Shown one piece after another: positions 42,044 through 50,470 of a stretch of DNA of 64,000 nt. The notes under the pieces were generated by a model. That model made no database searches. It had not been told where the DNA came from and saw only the letters and a list, made by a program, of their open reading frames with translations. This DNA is from Salipiger pallidus (GTDB lineage Bacteria; Pseudomonadota; Alphaproteobacteria; Rhodobacterales; Rhodobacteraceae). Made by a program: the position numbers and the translations under genes. The stretch is from the NCBI RefSeq assembly GCF_014643635.1, contig NZ_BMJV01000005.1:364853-428852 (forward strand). Reading direction: 5' to 3'. The stretch's first letter is position 1, and every line of letters starts with the position of its first letter.

Positions 42044-43498
42044 ATGACCCTTATCAATGACCAGACCGACAGCGCGGTCGCGCGGCCGGGCTATGACCGC
42101 TCCGGCCTGAGCCACGGCATCGTGCACGTGGGGCTTGGCAACTTTCACCGGGCGCACCAGGCCGTGTATCTCGACGACCTCTTCGCGAAGGGGCTCGATC
42201 ACGACTGGGCCCTGACCGGCGCCGGGGTGCGTGCGCCCGACGCGAAGATGCGCAATCAGCTGAAGGCGCAAGACTGCCTGTCGACGGTGATCGAGCTGTC
42301 GGCCACCGGCGAAAGCCCCCGCATCATCGGCTCGATGATCGACTTCGTCGAGGTGGACGAGACCAACGGGCCGCTGGTCGCCAAGATGACCGACCCGGCC
42401 ACGCGCATCGTGTCGCTGACCGTGACCGAGGGCGGCTATTACGTTAATCCGGTGACCGAGACCTTCGACCCCACCCACCCCGACATCGTGGCCGATGGCG
42501 AAGCGCCCGACGCGCCGCGAACCGTCTTCGGCGCCGTCGTGGCCGCGCTTAGGGCCCGGCGCGCAGCGGGCACCCCCGCCTTCACGGTGATGAGCTGCGA
42601 CAACATCCCCGGCAACGGCGATGTGACCCGCGATGCGGTCACCGGCACCGCCCGCCTGTCGGACCCCGAACTGGCAGACTGGATCGCCGAGAACGTCGCA
42701 TTTCCCAACTCCATGGTCGATCGCATCACCCCCGCCACCGGCGATCACGAGCGAGCCGTGGCCGCGAAATACGGCATCAACGATCCGGTCCCCGTGACCT
42801 GCGAGCCCTTCCGGCAATGGGTGCTCGAAGACAATTTCCCCCAGGGCCGCCCCCGGCTCGAGGAAGCGGGCGTCACCTTCACGGACAAGGTACATGATTA
42901 CGAGCGGATGAAGATCCGCATCCTCAACGGCGGGCACGCGATCATCGCCTATTCCGGCGCCCTGCTGGGCTGTGAGCTGGTGGACGAGGCCATGGCCCAC
43001 CCGCTGGTGCATGCCTATTTCCGCAAAGTGGAGGAAACCGAGGTGCTGCCCCATGTGCATCCGGTCCCCGAGTTCACGCCCGAGGCCTATCTCGAGCTGA
43101 TCGACGAGCGGTTCTCCAACCCCGCAGTGAAGGACACCATCCGGCGGCTCTGCCTTGACGGGTCCAACCGGCAGCCGAAGTTCATCGTGCCCTCAATTGC
43201 CGATGGCCTGAAGGCCGGCGCCCCGGTCGAGGGGCTGGCGCTGGAATCGGCGCTCTGGTGCCGCTACTGCGCCGGAACGCTCGAGGACGGGACCGCCATT
43301 GCACCCAACGATCCGTCGTGGGATGCGTTGGTGGCGCTCTCGGCAGAAGCACGCGAGACGCCTGTCGCCTGGCTGTCGCAACGGTCGGTTTACGGCGAGC
43401 TTGCGAAGAACGAGCGGTTCGCCGGGCTGTTCGCGGACTGGCTTGGGCGGCTCTGGTCGCAGGGCGTAACAAAGACCGTCGAAGACTACGTAGGATAA
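42044..43498 (+). CDS. mtlK: Mannitol 2-dehydrogenase, long-chain polyol dehydrogenase
   Basis: The 484-residue enzyme follows the family: nucleotide-binding IVHVGLGNFHRAHQAVYLDDL near residue 26, TLTVTEGGYY near 125, SCDNIPGNGDVTRDAV near 185, and the catalytic lysine segment MKIRILNGGHAIIAY near 290. It oxidises mannitol to fructose and often also arabitol to xylulose. It lies 12 bases after the sorbitol dehydrogenase gene and before the kinase. Confidence 0.94.
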   Translation: MTLINDQTDSAVARPGYDRSGLSHGIVHVGLGNFHRAHQAVYLDDLFAKGLDHDWALTGAGVRAPDAKMRNQLKAQDCLSTVIELSATGESPRIIGSMIDFVEVDETNGPLVAKMTDPATRIVSLTVTEGGYYVNPVTETFDPTHPDIVADGEAPDAPRTVFGAVVAALRARRAAGTPAFTVMSCDNIPGNGDVTRDAVTGTARLSDPELADWIAENVAFPNSMVDRITPATGDHERAVAAKYGINDPVPVTCEPFRQWVLEDNFPQGRPRLEEAGVTFTDKVHDYERMKIRILNGGHAIIAYSGALLGCELVDEAMAHPLVHAYFRKVEETEVLPHVHPVPEFTPEAYLELIDERFSNPAVKDTIRRLCLDGSNRQPKFIVPSIADGLKAGAPVEGLALESALWCRYCAGTLEDGTAIAPNDPSWDALVALSAEARETPVAWLSQRSVYGELAKNERFAGLFADWLGRLWSQGVTKTVEDYVG

Positions 43499-43501
43499 GA
43501 C

Positions 43502-44950
43502 ATGAGCTATCTTGGGATCGATCTTGGCACTTCCGGGCTGCGGGCCCTGCTGACGGACGAAGGCGGCACGCCGCTGGCCTCGGCGGAACGTCACTACGAC
43601 GTGCAGCACCCCCACCCCGGCTGGTCCGAGCAGGATCCGGAAGACTGGATCGCCGCGCTTGAAGGCGCGGTGTCCGAGCTGTCGGCTCACCCCGGCTGGG
43701 CCGGACTGCGCGGCATCGGGGTAGCGGGGCACATGCACGGAGCGGTTTGTCTCGATGCCTCCGACGCCGTGATACGGCCCTGTATCCTGTGGAACGACAG
43801 CCGCGCCCATGTGGAGGCGGCGGCGCTCGACGGGACTGAGCAGGTGCGTGACCTTTCGGGCAACATCGTCTTTCCGGGCTTCACCGCTCCCAAGCTGATG
43901 TGGATGAAGACCCACGAGCCCGAGGCGTTTGCCCGCGTGGCAAAGGTGCTGTTGCCTGCGGCCTACCTCAACCTCTACCTGACGGGCGAGCATGTGGCGG
44001 ACATGTCCGACAGTGCCGGGACAAGCTGGCTCGACACCGGGGCGCGGGACTGGTCAGACGTTCTGCTGGATGCAAGCGGCATGCGCCGGGATCAGATGCC
44101 ACGCCTCGTGGAAGGCTCGGAGCGGGCTGGTGATCTGCGCGGCGATCTGGTGTCCCGCTGGGGGCTGAGCGGTCCCGTCGCCGTGGCCGGAGGGGCCGGA
44201 GACAATGCTGCTGCCGCCTGCGGCACCGGGGTTCTGACCGAAGGCCAGGGCTTCGTGTCGCTCGGCACCTCGGGCGTGCTGCTGGCCGCGCGAGACGGCT
44301 ACCGCCCTGCTGCGGACAGTGCCCTGCACAGCTTCTGCCACGCGGTGCCGGGGACGTGGTACCAGATGGGCGTGATGCTCAGCTGCACCGACAGCCTCAA
44401 CTGGCTGGCGCGCATCACCGGCGCGCGCCCCGCCGAGCTCACCGCGGGGCTGGGCGAATGCCCTGCCGCGCCGGGCCGGGTGCGGTTCCTTCCCTACCTC
44501 TCGGGCGAGCGCACACCGCACAACGATGCAGGCATCCGCGGTGCGTTCACCGGGATCGGTGCGGACACCACGCGGGACGATCTGGTGCGCGCGGTGCTCG
44601 AGGGGGTGAGCTTTGGACTGCGCGACAGCGCCGAGGCGCTGGCCTCGGTCGGCGCGCGCCCCGAGGCGCTGCTGGCCATCGGCGGCGGGACTGGCTCGCG
44701 TTACTGGCTGCGGCTTCTTGCCAGCGTGCTGGGTGTGCCGCTTCACCTGCCGAAAGCGGGCGAGTTCGGCGCGGCACTGGGAGCAGCCCGGCTGGGGCGG
44801 GTTGCCGCCACGGGCGAGGCGCTTTCCGGCGTGATGACCGCGCCGCAGACCGACGAGGCGATCGAGCCGGTGACATCGCTTTCAGGCGCGCTCGAGGAGG
44901 CTTACGGCCGGTTCGGCCCGGCCTATCACGGGGTGCGCGCCATCCAGTGA
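43502..44950 (+). CDS. xylB: Xylulokinase, FGGY family
   Basis: The 482-residue kinase has the FGGY folds: LGIDLGTSGLRALLTDEGG at the N-terminus, GVAGHMHGAVCLDASDAVIRPCILWNDSR near residue 73, and the ATP site GGGTGSRYWLRLLASVLGVPLHLP near 397. It phosphorylates D-xylulose made from arabitol by the polyol dehydrogenase, or related ketoses. It is the last gene of the operon; the 127 bases after it hold no gene. Confidence 0.93.
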   Translation: MSYLGIDLGTSGLRALLTDEGGTPLASAERHYDVQHPHPGWSEQDPEDWIAALEGAVSELSAHPGWAGLRGIGVAGHMHGAVCLDASDAVIRPCILWNDSRAHVEAAALDGTEQVRDLSGNIVFPGFTAPKLMWMKTHEPEAFARVAKVLLPAAYLNLYLTGEHVADMSDSAGTSWLDTGARDWSDVLLDASGMRRDQMPRLVEGSERAGDLRGDLVSRWGLSGPVAVAGGAGDNAAAACGTGVLTEGQGFVSLGTSGVLLAARDGYRPAADSALHSFCHAVPGTWYQMGVMLSCTDSLNWLARITGARPAELTAGLGECPAAPGRVRFLPYLSGERTPHNDAGIRGAFTGIGADTTRDDLVRAVLEGVSFGLRDSAEALASVGARPEALLAIGGGTGSRYWLRLLASVLGVPLHLPKAGEFGAALGAARLGRVAATGEALSGVMTAPQTDEAIEPVTSLSGALEEAYGRFGPAYHGVRAIQ

Positions 44951-45077
44951 GGCGCGATGCGCGTCATGCGGGGGCGGCGCATGCCGCGGCCGCGGGCAAG
45001 ACGGGGGCTCTGCCCCCTCGGCCTGCGGCCTTCCCCCGGGATATTTCAGGTCAAAGGAAACGGGGGCTGTTGCCCTG

Positions 45078-46151
45078 TCAGCTGCGGAGGCGGATGAGGT
45101 GGTTGTCCCAGGCGGCCTCTGTCCGGGTGAGCGGAGTGGCCGTGTCCGCGGTGACGAGCTGGATGCCGCCGAGACCGTCGCTGGCAAGGTAGCCGCTGTC
45201 ATGGGCGGCAAGGCCGCAGACATCGGCGCGTGAGACGGCGCCGAGGAACTGCCCCTCGTCATCGAAGCGGTGCAGGCGGCCACCGCGCGGCGAGGTGATG
45301 GCGATCTCGTCGCCGGTGCCCGAGAAGGCCACGGAGCCCGCGTAGCCATCCATCGCCAGCTCATCCGCAAGCGGCGCTTCGCAGAGCAGCGGGGTTTCGC
45401 CACGGCGGTGCAGGCCCAGAAGCGGCGGGGCCATCCCGGGCTCGCCCTCCCACTGCATCGCGAAGCCCACGAGGCCATCTGGCCTCAGCGCGAGGTGGCG
45501 GATGGAATTCTGCGCGAATTCTGGGATCTCGTGCTGTTCCAGCAGCATGCCGTCCGCGTCGAGGTAGGACAGGTTCGGGCGCATGCTGTCGATGTTGAGC
45601 TTGGTGCGGTCCCAGCGGTCGGTCTTGATGCCGCCATTGGCGATCACCAGCGTCTTGCCATCCGGCATGATGCGCAGATCATGCGGCCCTACCCCGTGCG
45701 AGGCGAATTCGCCGATACGGCTGTAATTTGCCTCAGTGTCCCAGATGCCGATGACGCCCTCGCTGTCCTCCACCCGCTGCTCGGCGGTGTAGAGCAGCGC
45801 ACCGTCCTGCGAGAAGGTGCCGTGGCCATTGAGCTGCCGGTCCTCGGGCGGTGTCAGCCGGTGAAGCACCGCGCCGTCGCGGCAATCCACCACCAGCGCA
45901 TAGCTGCCGGGCCTGCGGGCGAAGCCCACCGCCTCGGCCCGCTCGGGGTGGGCGCAGGCGGCGTGGCCCCGGGCCGGGAGCGGCACGCGGAAGGCCTCGG
46001 TCCCGTCCTCGCGCAGACCGGCGAGCATGTAGCTGCCATCGGGCAGTTTCGCGGCGGCCACGTAGGATGGGTTGCCCACCGCCGCCCAGCCCACCGCGGG
46101 GCTGGCTGACGCGGCAAGCAGCGAGGCGAGGAAGGTGCGGCGGGTGGTCAT
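45078..46151 (-). CDS. DUF1513 family exported protein of the iron cluster
   Basis: The ATG at 46151 gives a 357-residue protein with a twin-arginine-type signal (MTTRRTFLASLLAASASPA). The body is a beta-propeller-like domain: DGSYMLAGLREDGTEAF, GVGPHDLRIMPDGKTLVIANGGIKTD, RHLALRPDGLVGFAMQWEGEPG and GTGDEIAITSPRGGRLHRFD. DUF1513 proteins follow imelysin and DUF1111 genes in an iron-regulated operon found in many proteobacteria; their function is unknown. It starts four bases after the imelysin-like stop. Confidence 0.85.
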   Translation of the reverse strand: MTTRRTFLASLLAASASPAVGWAAVGNPSYVAAAKLPDGSYMLAGLREDGTEAFRVPLPARGHAACAHPERAEAVGFARRPGSYALVVDCRDGAVLHRLTPPEDRQLNGHGTFSQDGALLYTAEQRVEDSEGVIGIWDTEANYSRIGEFASHGVGPHDLRIMPDGKTLVIANGGIKTDRWDRTKLNIDSMRPNLSYLDADGMLLEQHEIPEFAQNSIRHLALRPDGLVGFAMQWEGEPGMAPPLLGLHRRGETPLLCEAPLADELAMDGYAGSVAFSGTGDEIAITSPRGGRLHRFDDEGQFLGAVSRADVCGLAAHDSGYLASDGLGGIQLVTADTATPLTRTEAAWDNHLIRLRS

Positions 46152-46155
46152 GGGG

Positions 46156-47139
46156 TCAGTCTCCGTCCTGCGAGTTGAACCCGGCGGTGAGGCCCAGCGG
46201 CCCGCCGAGTTCCGCTTCGATGGTCTGCGACAGGGCACGGACTTGCTGCTGCACGATCTCGACCCGTAGTCGGGCCGAGGGGTCCTCGATGTCCTGCAGC
46301 GCGGGGTCGGTCACGCGGTCGGCCACCTCGTGCAGTCGCTCAAGCGCGTCACGGGTCTGCGGCATCGGCGTGTCCGCCAGGGTGATCGCGAGGTCGGTCG
46401 CCGCATCTGCGAACAGCACCGCGTTGTCCAGTGCGCGCCCCGAACGCCATGACTCGGCCCGGGTCGGGCGGGGGCGCTCGAAGGTGCCGAGCGGGCGGCC
46501 AAGGCGCGTGTCGGCTGTGAATTCCAGGCTCGAGAGCACCTGCGTATAAAGCCCGCGCAGCGCCTCGTCCGGTGTCTGGAAGAGCGCATTGCCCTCCTGC
46601 CCCGCGCTGCGCAGCACCTGTGCAAAGCCGTCCCGCCAGCCTGCCTCGAGCGCACCCGCCTGCGCCGACAGGTCCGCTGTCATGGTCTGCACCAGCGCGC
46701 AAGAGTAGCTGCCCTGCGCGTAGCCGCTGAAGTCGTCCGCGTAGAGCATCTGTTCGAGCGCCATGAGCCCGCGCGCGGCGATGGACATCTCCGAGAATGT
46801 CTCGGGGTCGGTGCCGATGGGCTCTTCGTCGTCGATCAGCCGCCCCAGCGTGCGCGGGGTGAAGCCCCGGGCGTCGGGCCAGAAGTAGACCGACAGCGCG
46901 CCGGTTTCCGTCGGCCCCATGCGCAGATCGCCCACCTGCGTCCATGCGTCGAAGGCGGCATTCCACGGCTCTTTCAGCGCCTCGGCAGTGCAGTCCGCTT
47001 CGGCAGTGACCCTCAGCGCCTCGGCGGCGGTGGCGAAGCCTCCGAAGCCAGGCAGGATGTGGTCGCTCAGCGCCTCCTCGGTGCCGGCTAGGGCCGGGGT
47101 TGCGGCAAGGGTCAGGCAGGCAAGGAGCGGAATGCGCAT
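46156..47139 (-). CDS. Second imelysin-family protein, histidine of the GxHxxE motif lost
   Basis: The 327-residue protein has a signal peptide (RIPLLACLTLAATPALA) and the imelysin/M75 fold (EPWNAAFDAWTQVGDLRMGP near residue 58, RPTRAESWRSGRALDNA near 228). Imelysins take part in iron handling at the cell surface. Where the family normally has GxHxxE, this protein reads RGLMALEQMLYADD, so the histidine is missing and the glutamate remains. It may be a structural partner of the other imelysin in this cluster. It is in an operon with DUF1111 and DUF1513. Confidence 0.85.
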   Translation of the reverse strand: MRIPLLACLTLAATPALAGTEEALSDHILPGFGGFATAAEALRVTAEADCTAEALKEPWNAAFDAWTQVGDLRMGPTETGALSVYFWPDARGFTPRTLGRLIDDEEPIGTDPETFSEMSIAARGLMALEQMLYADDFSGYAQGSYSCALVQTMTADLSAQAGALEAGWRDGFAQVLRSAGQEGNALFQTPDEALRGLYTQVLSSLEFTADTRLGRPLGTFERPRPTRAESWRSGRALDNAVLFADAATDLAITLADTPMPQTRDALERLHEVADRVTDPALQDIEDPSARLRVEIVQQQVRALSQTIEAELGGPLGLTAGFNSQDGD

Positions 47140-47151
47140 GGGTGGACCTTC

Positions 47152-48708
47152 TCAGAGGCTTTCGAGGAAGCGGATCAGCGCGGCGCGATCCGGAGGGGGC
47201 ATGGAGATCACCGTCTCGCGCTGCGCCTCCGCCTCGCCGCCATGCCACAGCACCGCCTCGAGCAGGGACCGCGCGCGGCCATCGTGCAGGAACTGGGTAT
47301 GCCCCGACACCCCTTGCGTCAAGCCGATGCCCCAGAGCGGCGGCGTGCGCCACTCGCGCCCCGTGGCGCGCCCTTCCGGGCGGCCATCGGCCAAGCCTTC
47401 GCCCATGTCGTGCAACAGAAGGTCGGTGAAGGGCCAGATCAGCTGGAAGCTCGCCTCGGGGCGGTCCTGCAGCCTCGCGGTAACGTGCTTGGGCGTGTGG
47501 CAGGCGCCGCAGCCGGTTTCGAGGAACACCTGCTTGCCGCGTAGCACCTGCGGGTCGTGCAGATCGCGCCGTTGGGGCACCCCGAGGTTGGCGACGTAGT
47601 AGGAGACCGCGTTGAACGGCTCCTTTTCAATCTCGAGCCCGTCTTCGGCGGCGCCGTGCGGGGCGCTGCGGCACGCGGTCTGCGCTTCGGTGCAATCGCC
47701 CCAGGGCTCGCGTGAGAGCGGCGAGGAAATCCCGATGTCGTTCGAGAAGGCCGAGGCGGTCTGTTCGCGCAAGGTCGCCTCGCCCGCCTTCCAGCCGAAG
47801 CGGCCCAGCACCGGGCGGCCCAGCTCGCGCGACCAGGCGATCGCGGCGCGCCCCGAGATGCCGTCGCCGTCTGCATCGTCCGGGTCGGCCGCGGCAAGGA
47901 TGTCAGCGGCAGGGATCGCCTCCAGCAGCCCCAGTCCGACCATCTGCGGCGCCACGCGGGGGCTGAACATTACCCCCTCGGCCAGCGGTCCGTAGCCGAG
48001 GTCCTTGACGTTATAGGTGGGCGCGCGCAGCGACGCGGTCTCCTCGCCCGAAAGTGCGATGGGGCGTTCCTCGTAGGTGACCTCGAGCCGGTATTCGGCC
48101 GCCTGCCCCACGGTGGCGAAATCCTGCAGCTGGCGGCCATAGACCGGGTCGGGCTCGGTGGCGATCCAGTCCTCGATGGCGGGCATCTCGGCCTCGGGGG
48201 ACGCGGGCACCGAGATGCGCAGGAACAGCGATACGCCGGTGTCATCCACCCCCTCGGGCGGATGGCCACGCCCGCCCCGGATGTGGCAGGCCGCGCAGCT
48301 GCGCGCGTTGTAGAGCGGCCCCAGCCCATCGCTGGCGCGGGTGGAGGACGGCGCAGACACCCAGAGCTTTTCGAAAAGCGCCTCGCCAAGGGTGAAGCGC
48401 ATCTGGTGGTCTTCGGTCACCAGCCCCGAGGGCTTGCGAAAGGCATCGCGTTCCTCGGGCACGGGGACCGATGCGGCACCGGCGGGCAGTTCCTCGAAGT
48501 TCTCGGGGGCGTCGAAGCTGGTGGCGGGGGCGGTGGCGGCCCCGATGCGGGCGCGTTCCTCGTCACTGCGGGGAATCGCCGCAAGATGCGGGTCTCCGTC
48601 TGGCAGAAACTGCGCCGCCGCAAGGCTGGCCGTGCCGCCCATGAAAGCAGTCATTATGACGGCGATGTAACGCACCCGTGGATCCTCCGCGCGCCGGAAC
48701 GCTTGCAT
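47152..48708 (-). CDS. Di-heme DUF1111 thiol-oxidoreductase-like cytochrome
   Basis: The 518-residue protein (ATG 48708; a GTG at 48675 directly before a signal peptide is equally possible) has two c-type heme sites: SCAACH near residue 137 and GCGACH near 434. It also shows the DUF1111 signatures FEKLWVSAPSSTRASDGLGPLYNARSC and RTPPLWGIGLTQGVSGHTQFLHDGRARSLLEAV, parts of which are split here. It is exported and probably passes electrons or acts on iron in the periplasm. It leads the imelysin/DUF1513 operon. A long N-terminal extension in the frame overlaps the divergent gene and was rejected. Confidence 0.88.
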   Translation of the reverse strand: MQAFRRAEDPRVRYIAVIMTAFMGGTASLAAAQFLPDGDPHLAAIPRSDEERARIGAATAPATSFDAPENFEELPAGAASVPVPEERDAFRKPSGLVTEDHQMRFTLGEALFEKLWVSAPSSTRASDGLGPLYNARSCAACHIRGGRGHPPEGVDDTGVSLFLRISVPASPEAEMPAIEDWIATEPDPVYGRQLQDFATVGQAAEYRLEVTYEERPIALSGEETASLRAPTYNVKDLGYGPLAEGVMFSPRVAPQMVGLGLLEAIPAADILAAADPDDADGDGISGRAAIAWSRELGRPVLGRFGWKAGEATLREQTASAFSNDIGISSPLSREPWGDCTEAQTACRSAPHGAAEDGLEIEKEPFNAVSYYVANLGVPQRRDLHDPQVLRGKQVFLETGCGACHTPKHVTARLQDRPEASFQLIWPFTDLLLHDMGEGLADGRPEGRATGREWRTPPLWGIGLTQGVSGHTQFLHDGRARSLLEAVLWHGGEAEAQRETVISMPPPDRAALIRFLESL

Positions 48709-48728
48709 GGGCAATCCTATTCCTATAC

Positions 48729-48738
48729 TTTCTGTCAG
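48729..48738 (-). promoter_or_regulatory. Copy of a CTGAC-type motif shared with the hemP promoter
   Basis: On the minus strand CTGACAGAAA lies upstream of the DUF1111 operon. Related CTGACCAAAA and CTGACAAAAT occur at 52192-52201 and 52219-52228 in the hemP/imelysin promoter. The shared motif suggests a common, possibly iron-dependent, regulator. The intergenic stretch 48709-48792 also serves the divergent gene at 48793. Confidence 0.4.
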
Positions 48739-48792
48739 GAAAGCGGAAAGCCTACTAGGCCCGTAGCCGGGATAGCAGCGGAAGTACAGCCC

Positions 48793-49248
48793 ATGATGCC
48801 ATCGACAGCCCTTGCGGAGGCCCCCTCGGCCACCGTCGTCAGCCTGCGGAACGACGCTCCGGCCCTGCGCAGCGAGATCGCTGCCGAGGACCGCAGCCTG
48901 CTCGAACATCTGCGGGTCGTGGCGCTTGGTTGCCGGGTTGCGGCGCGCACCGACATGTTCCACGCCTGCGCCGTTCTGGCGGTGGACAAGCCCAAGGCAC
49001 AGGCCGCGCATGCACAGGTGCTGATGCGCACCCTGTCGCAGGCTCTTGGCACCCGCCCCCGCATGCTGCGCCCCGGCGTGGCGGAACTGAGCTTTGACGA
49101 ACGCTGGCTCCTTGCCCTTCTGAGGGCGGTGCGCATGGACGATATCGACAGCCTCGTGTTCCTCATGCGCAGCCGCGTGCCGCATCACGCACAGCGCAAC
49201 CTGACCTTCCTGATCCGCATGGTTTCCGAGCGTTTTTCTCGAATTTAG
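48793..49248 (+). CDS. Conserved hypothetical protein beside the iron cluster
   Basis: The 151-residue cytoplasmic protein (ATG 48793) has a helical pattern: EDRSLLEHLRVVALGCRVAARTDMFHACAVLAV, then LSQALGTRPRMLRPGVAELSFDERWLLALLRAVR and a C-terminal RVPHHAQRNLTFLIRMVSERF. It is divergent to the DUF1111 operon. Its stop codon lies inside the Irr-type box. I do not recognise the family; the FDERWLLALLRA segment is similar in other Rhodobacteraceae proteins as far as I recall. Confidence 0.75.
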   Translation: MMPSTALAEAPSATVVSLRNDAPALRSEIAAEDRSLLEHLRVVALGCRVAARTDMFHACAVLAVDKPKAQAAHAQVLMRTLSQALGTRPRMLRPGVAELSFDERWLLALLRAVRMDDIDSLVFLMRSRVPHHAQRNLTFLIRMVSERFSRI

Positions 49249-49260
49249 AATTATTCTAAA
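49244..49260 (+). promoter_or_regulatory. Irr-type iron control box (ICE motif)
   Basis: TTTAGAATTATTCTAAA has two perfect TTTAGAA/TTCTAAA arms around TTA and matches the iron control element recognised by the alphaproteobacterial heme/iron regulator Irr. It overlaps the stop of the preceding gene and lies just before a TTGCAT/TAATTC-like promoter (49267 and 49289) reading toward dps. Irr control of dps is an inference. Confidence 0.7.
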
Positions 49261-49458
49261 AATGTCTTGCATTCGCCTGTCCAAGGCTTAATTCTCGTGT
49301 CAGCCAAGGCGCGAAGCGATGCTTTGCGCAGCCAGGGGTTCCCCCGTCTCGGGCCTTTTGTCCCGGCCGGATGGTGCCCGAGACACGATTGAACTCATGA
49401 GATATTTCTCGCGCGGTGGGGCGTGATGCCCCCATGCGCATGACATAAGGACAGACCC

Positions 49459-49935
49459 ATGACCCAGACCGCCGTTGATCTTGGAACCGACGCCCAAGCC
49501 GCCATCTGCGAGGCCCTGAACCAGTCGGTTGCCGAAACCGTCGTCGCCACCATGCTGGCGCAGAATTTCCACTGGAACGTGAAGGGCATGAGCTTTGGCC
49601 CCCTGCACGCGCTGTTCCAGGAAATCTACGAAGACCACTTCCCGGCGCAGGATGACCTGGCCGAGCGTGTGAAGGCCCTCAAGGGCCACGCCGATGGCGT
49701 TCTGGCCCAGATGATCGACCGCTCGAAGGTTGAAGAGTACCCCAACAGCGCCACCGCATCGGCCAAGGACATGATCGCAGCGCTCTGCGCCGCACAGGAA
49801 ACCCTTGCCGCCACCCTCGCCGGTGCCGGTGAGCTGGCCGCCGAACATGGCGACACCCTGACCGAAGACCTCTGCATCGCCCGCGGGCAGGTGCACGAGA
49901 AATTCGCATGGATCCTGCGCTCGCACCTCGAGTGA
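49459..49935 (+). CDS. dps: DNA starvation/stationary phase protection protein Dps
   Basis: The 158-residue protein has the Dps ferroxidase signature: NFHWNVKGMSFGPLHALFQEIYEDHF (shown in two parts in the protein at residues about 35 to 60), with conserved histidines and D/E residues in PAQDDLAERVKAL. It assembles into 12-mers that oxidise and store iron and protect DNA. The gene is preceded by the Irr-type box 200 bases upstream and followed by a strong terminator. Confidence 0.94.
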   Translation: MTQTAVDLGTDAQAAICEALNQSVAETVVATMLAQNFHWNVKGMSFGPLHALFQEIYEDHFPAQDDLAERVKALKGHADGVLAQMIDRSKVEEYPNSATASAKDMIAALCAAQETLAATLAGAGELAAEHGDTLTEDLCIARGQVHEKFAWILRSHLE

Positions 49936-49994
49936 TCCATCGGGCCGCGCGCCCGCGTCGGAACGGCGCGGCGGCGCGCCAGCGCTGAAACCGC

Positions 49995-50021
49995 AAAGGG
50001 CACCCATCGGGGTGCCCTTTT
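49995..50021. terminator. Rho-independent terminator between dps and DUF1289
   Basis: AAAGGGCACCC (49995-50005) pairs with GGGTGCCCTTT (50010-50020) around the loop ATCG, followed by T. The A/T flanks make it usable from both strands, so it probably ends dps and the converging DUF1289 transcript. Confidence 0.88.
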
Positions 50022-50074
50022 CATTTGGATCGGGTCATCGGGAACGGGTCATGCCGCCCGGACGTGTCACCGGG

Positions 50075-50365
50075 TCACTTCACCGGCGCGTTCTCGCGAA
50101 GCGGCAACGGCTCGGACAGCCCGCCCTTCTTGGCCTTCTTGTTCAGCCGCTTGAGATAGGCGGGCCACCAGTGACGGTAGCGGCCCATGTCGTTCTGCTG
50201 GTGCACCAGCATGTGCACGAAGGCTTCCTGGTGATCGGCCTTCTTGAGGGTCTTGAACATCTTCTTCTGCACCTTGGTCATCGAACATCCGATGCAATGG
50301 CCTTCGCGGCGGAACTTGCAGACGCCGATGCAGGGGCTGGGGATCTTCTTGCTCACGTCGATCAT
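50075..50365 (-). CDS. DUF1289 family protein
   Basis: The ATG at 50365 gives a 96-residue protein with the DUF1289 cysteine pattern SPCIGVCKFRREGHCIGC near residue 10, a likely small metal or Fe-S site, then a basic helical part (KVQKKMFKTLKKADH) and WWPAYLKRLNKKAKKGG. The function of the family is not established. It converges on dps and lies downstream of the hemP/imelysin operon. Another frame over the same DNA is a shadow. Confidence 0.85.
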   Translation of the reverse strand: MIDVSKKIPSPCIGVCKFRREGHCIGCSMTKVQKKMFKTLKKADHQEAFVHMLVHQQNDMGRYRHWWPAYLKRLNKKAKKGGLSEPLPLRENAPVK

Positions 50366-50470
50366 CCTGGCGTTGGAACTCAAGAAAGGGGCGGCGCATC
50401 GCTGCACCGCCCCGTCAGTCTAGCGCCCCGGCGCGCCGGGGCCAGTGCCACCGGCCCCGGAACCAGAGCG

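Noticed and set aside
40919..43060. Very long open frame on the minus strand (over 700 codons) across the polyol dehydrogenase genes
   Set aside because: It is antisense to three well-identified enzymes, and its translation is rich in His, Gly and Arg without any domain. Long antisense frames are common in GC-rich codon-biased DNA.
47152..49284. N-terminally extended DUF1111 protein
   Set aside because: The extension overlaps the whole divergent gene at 48793 and lacks a signal peptide; starts at 48708 or 48675 fit much better.
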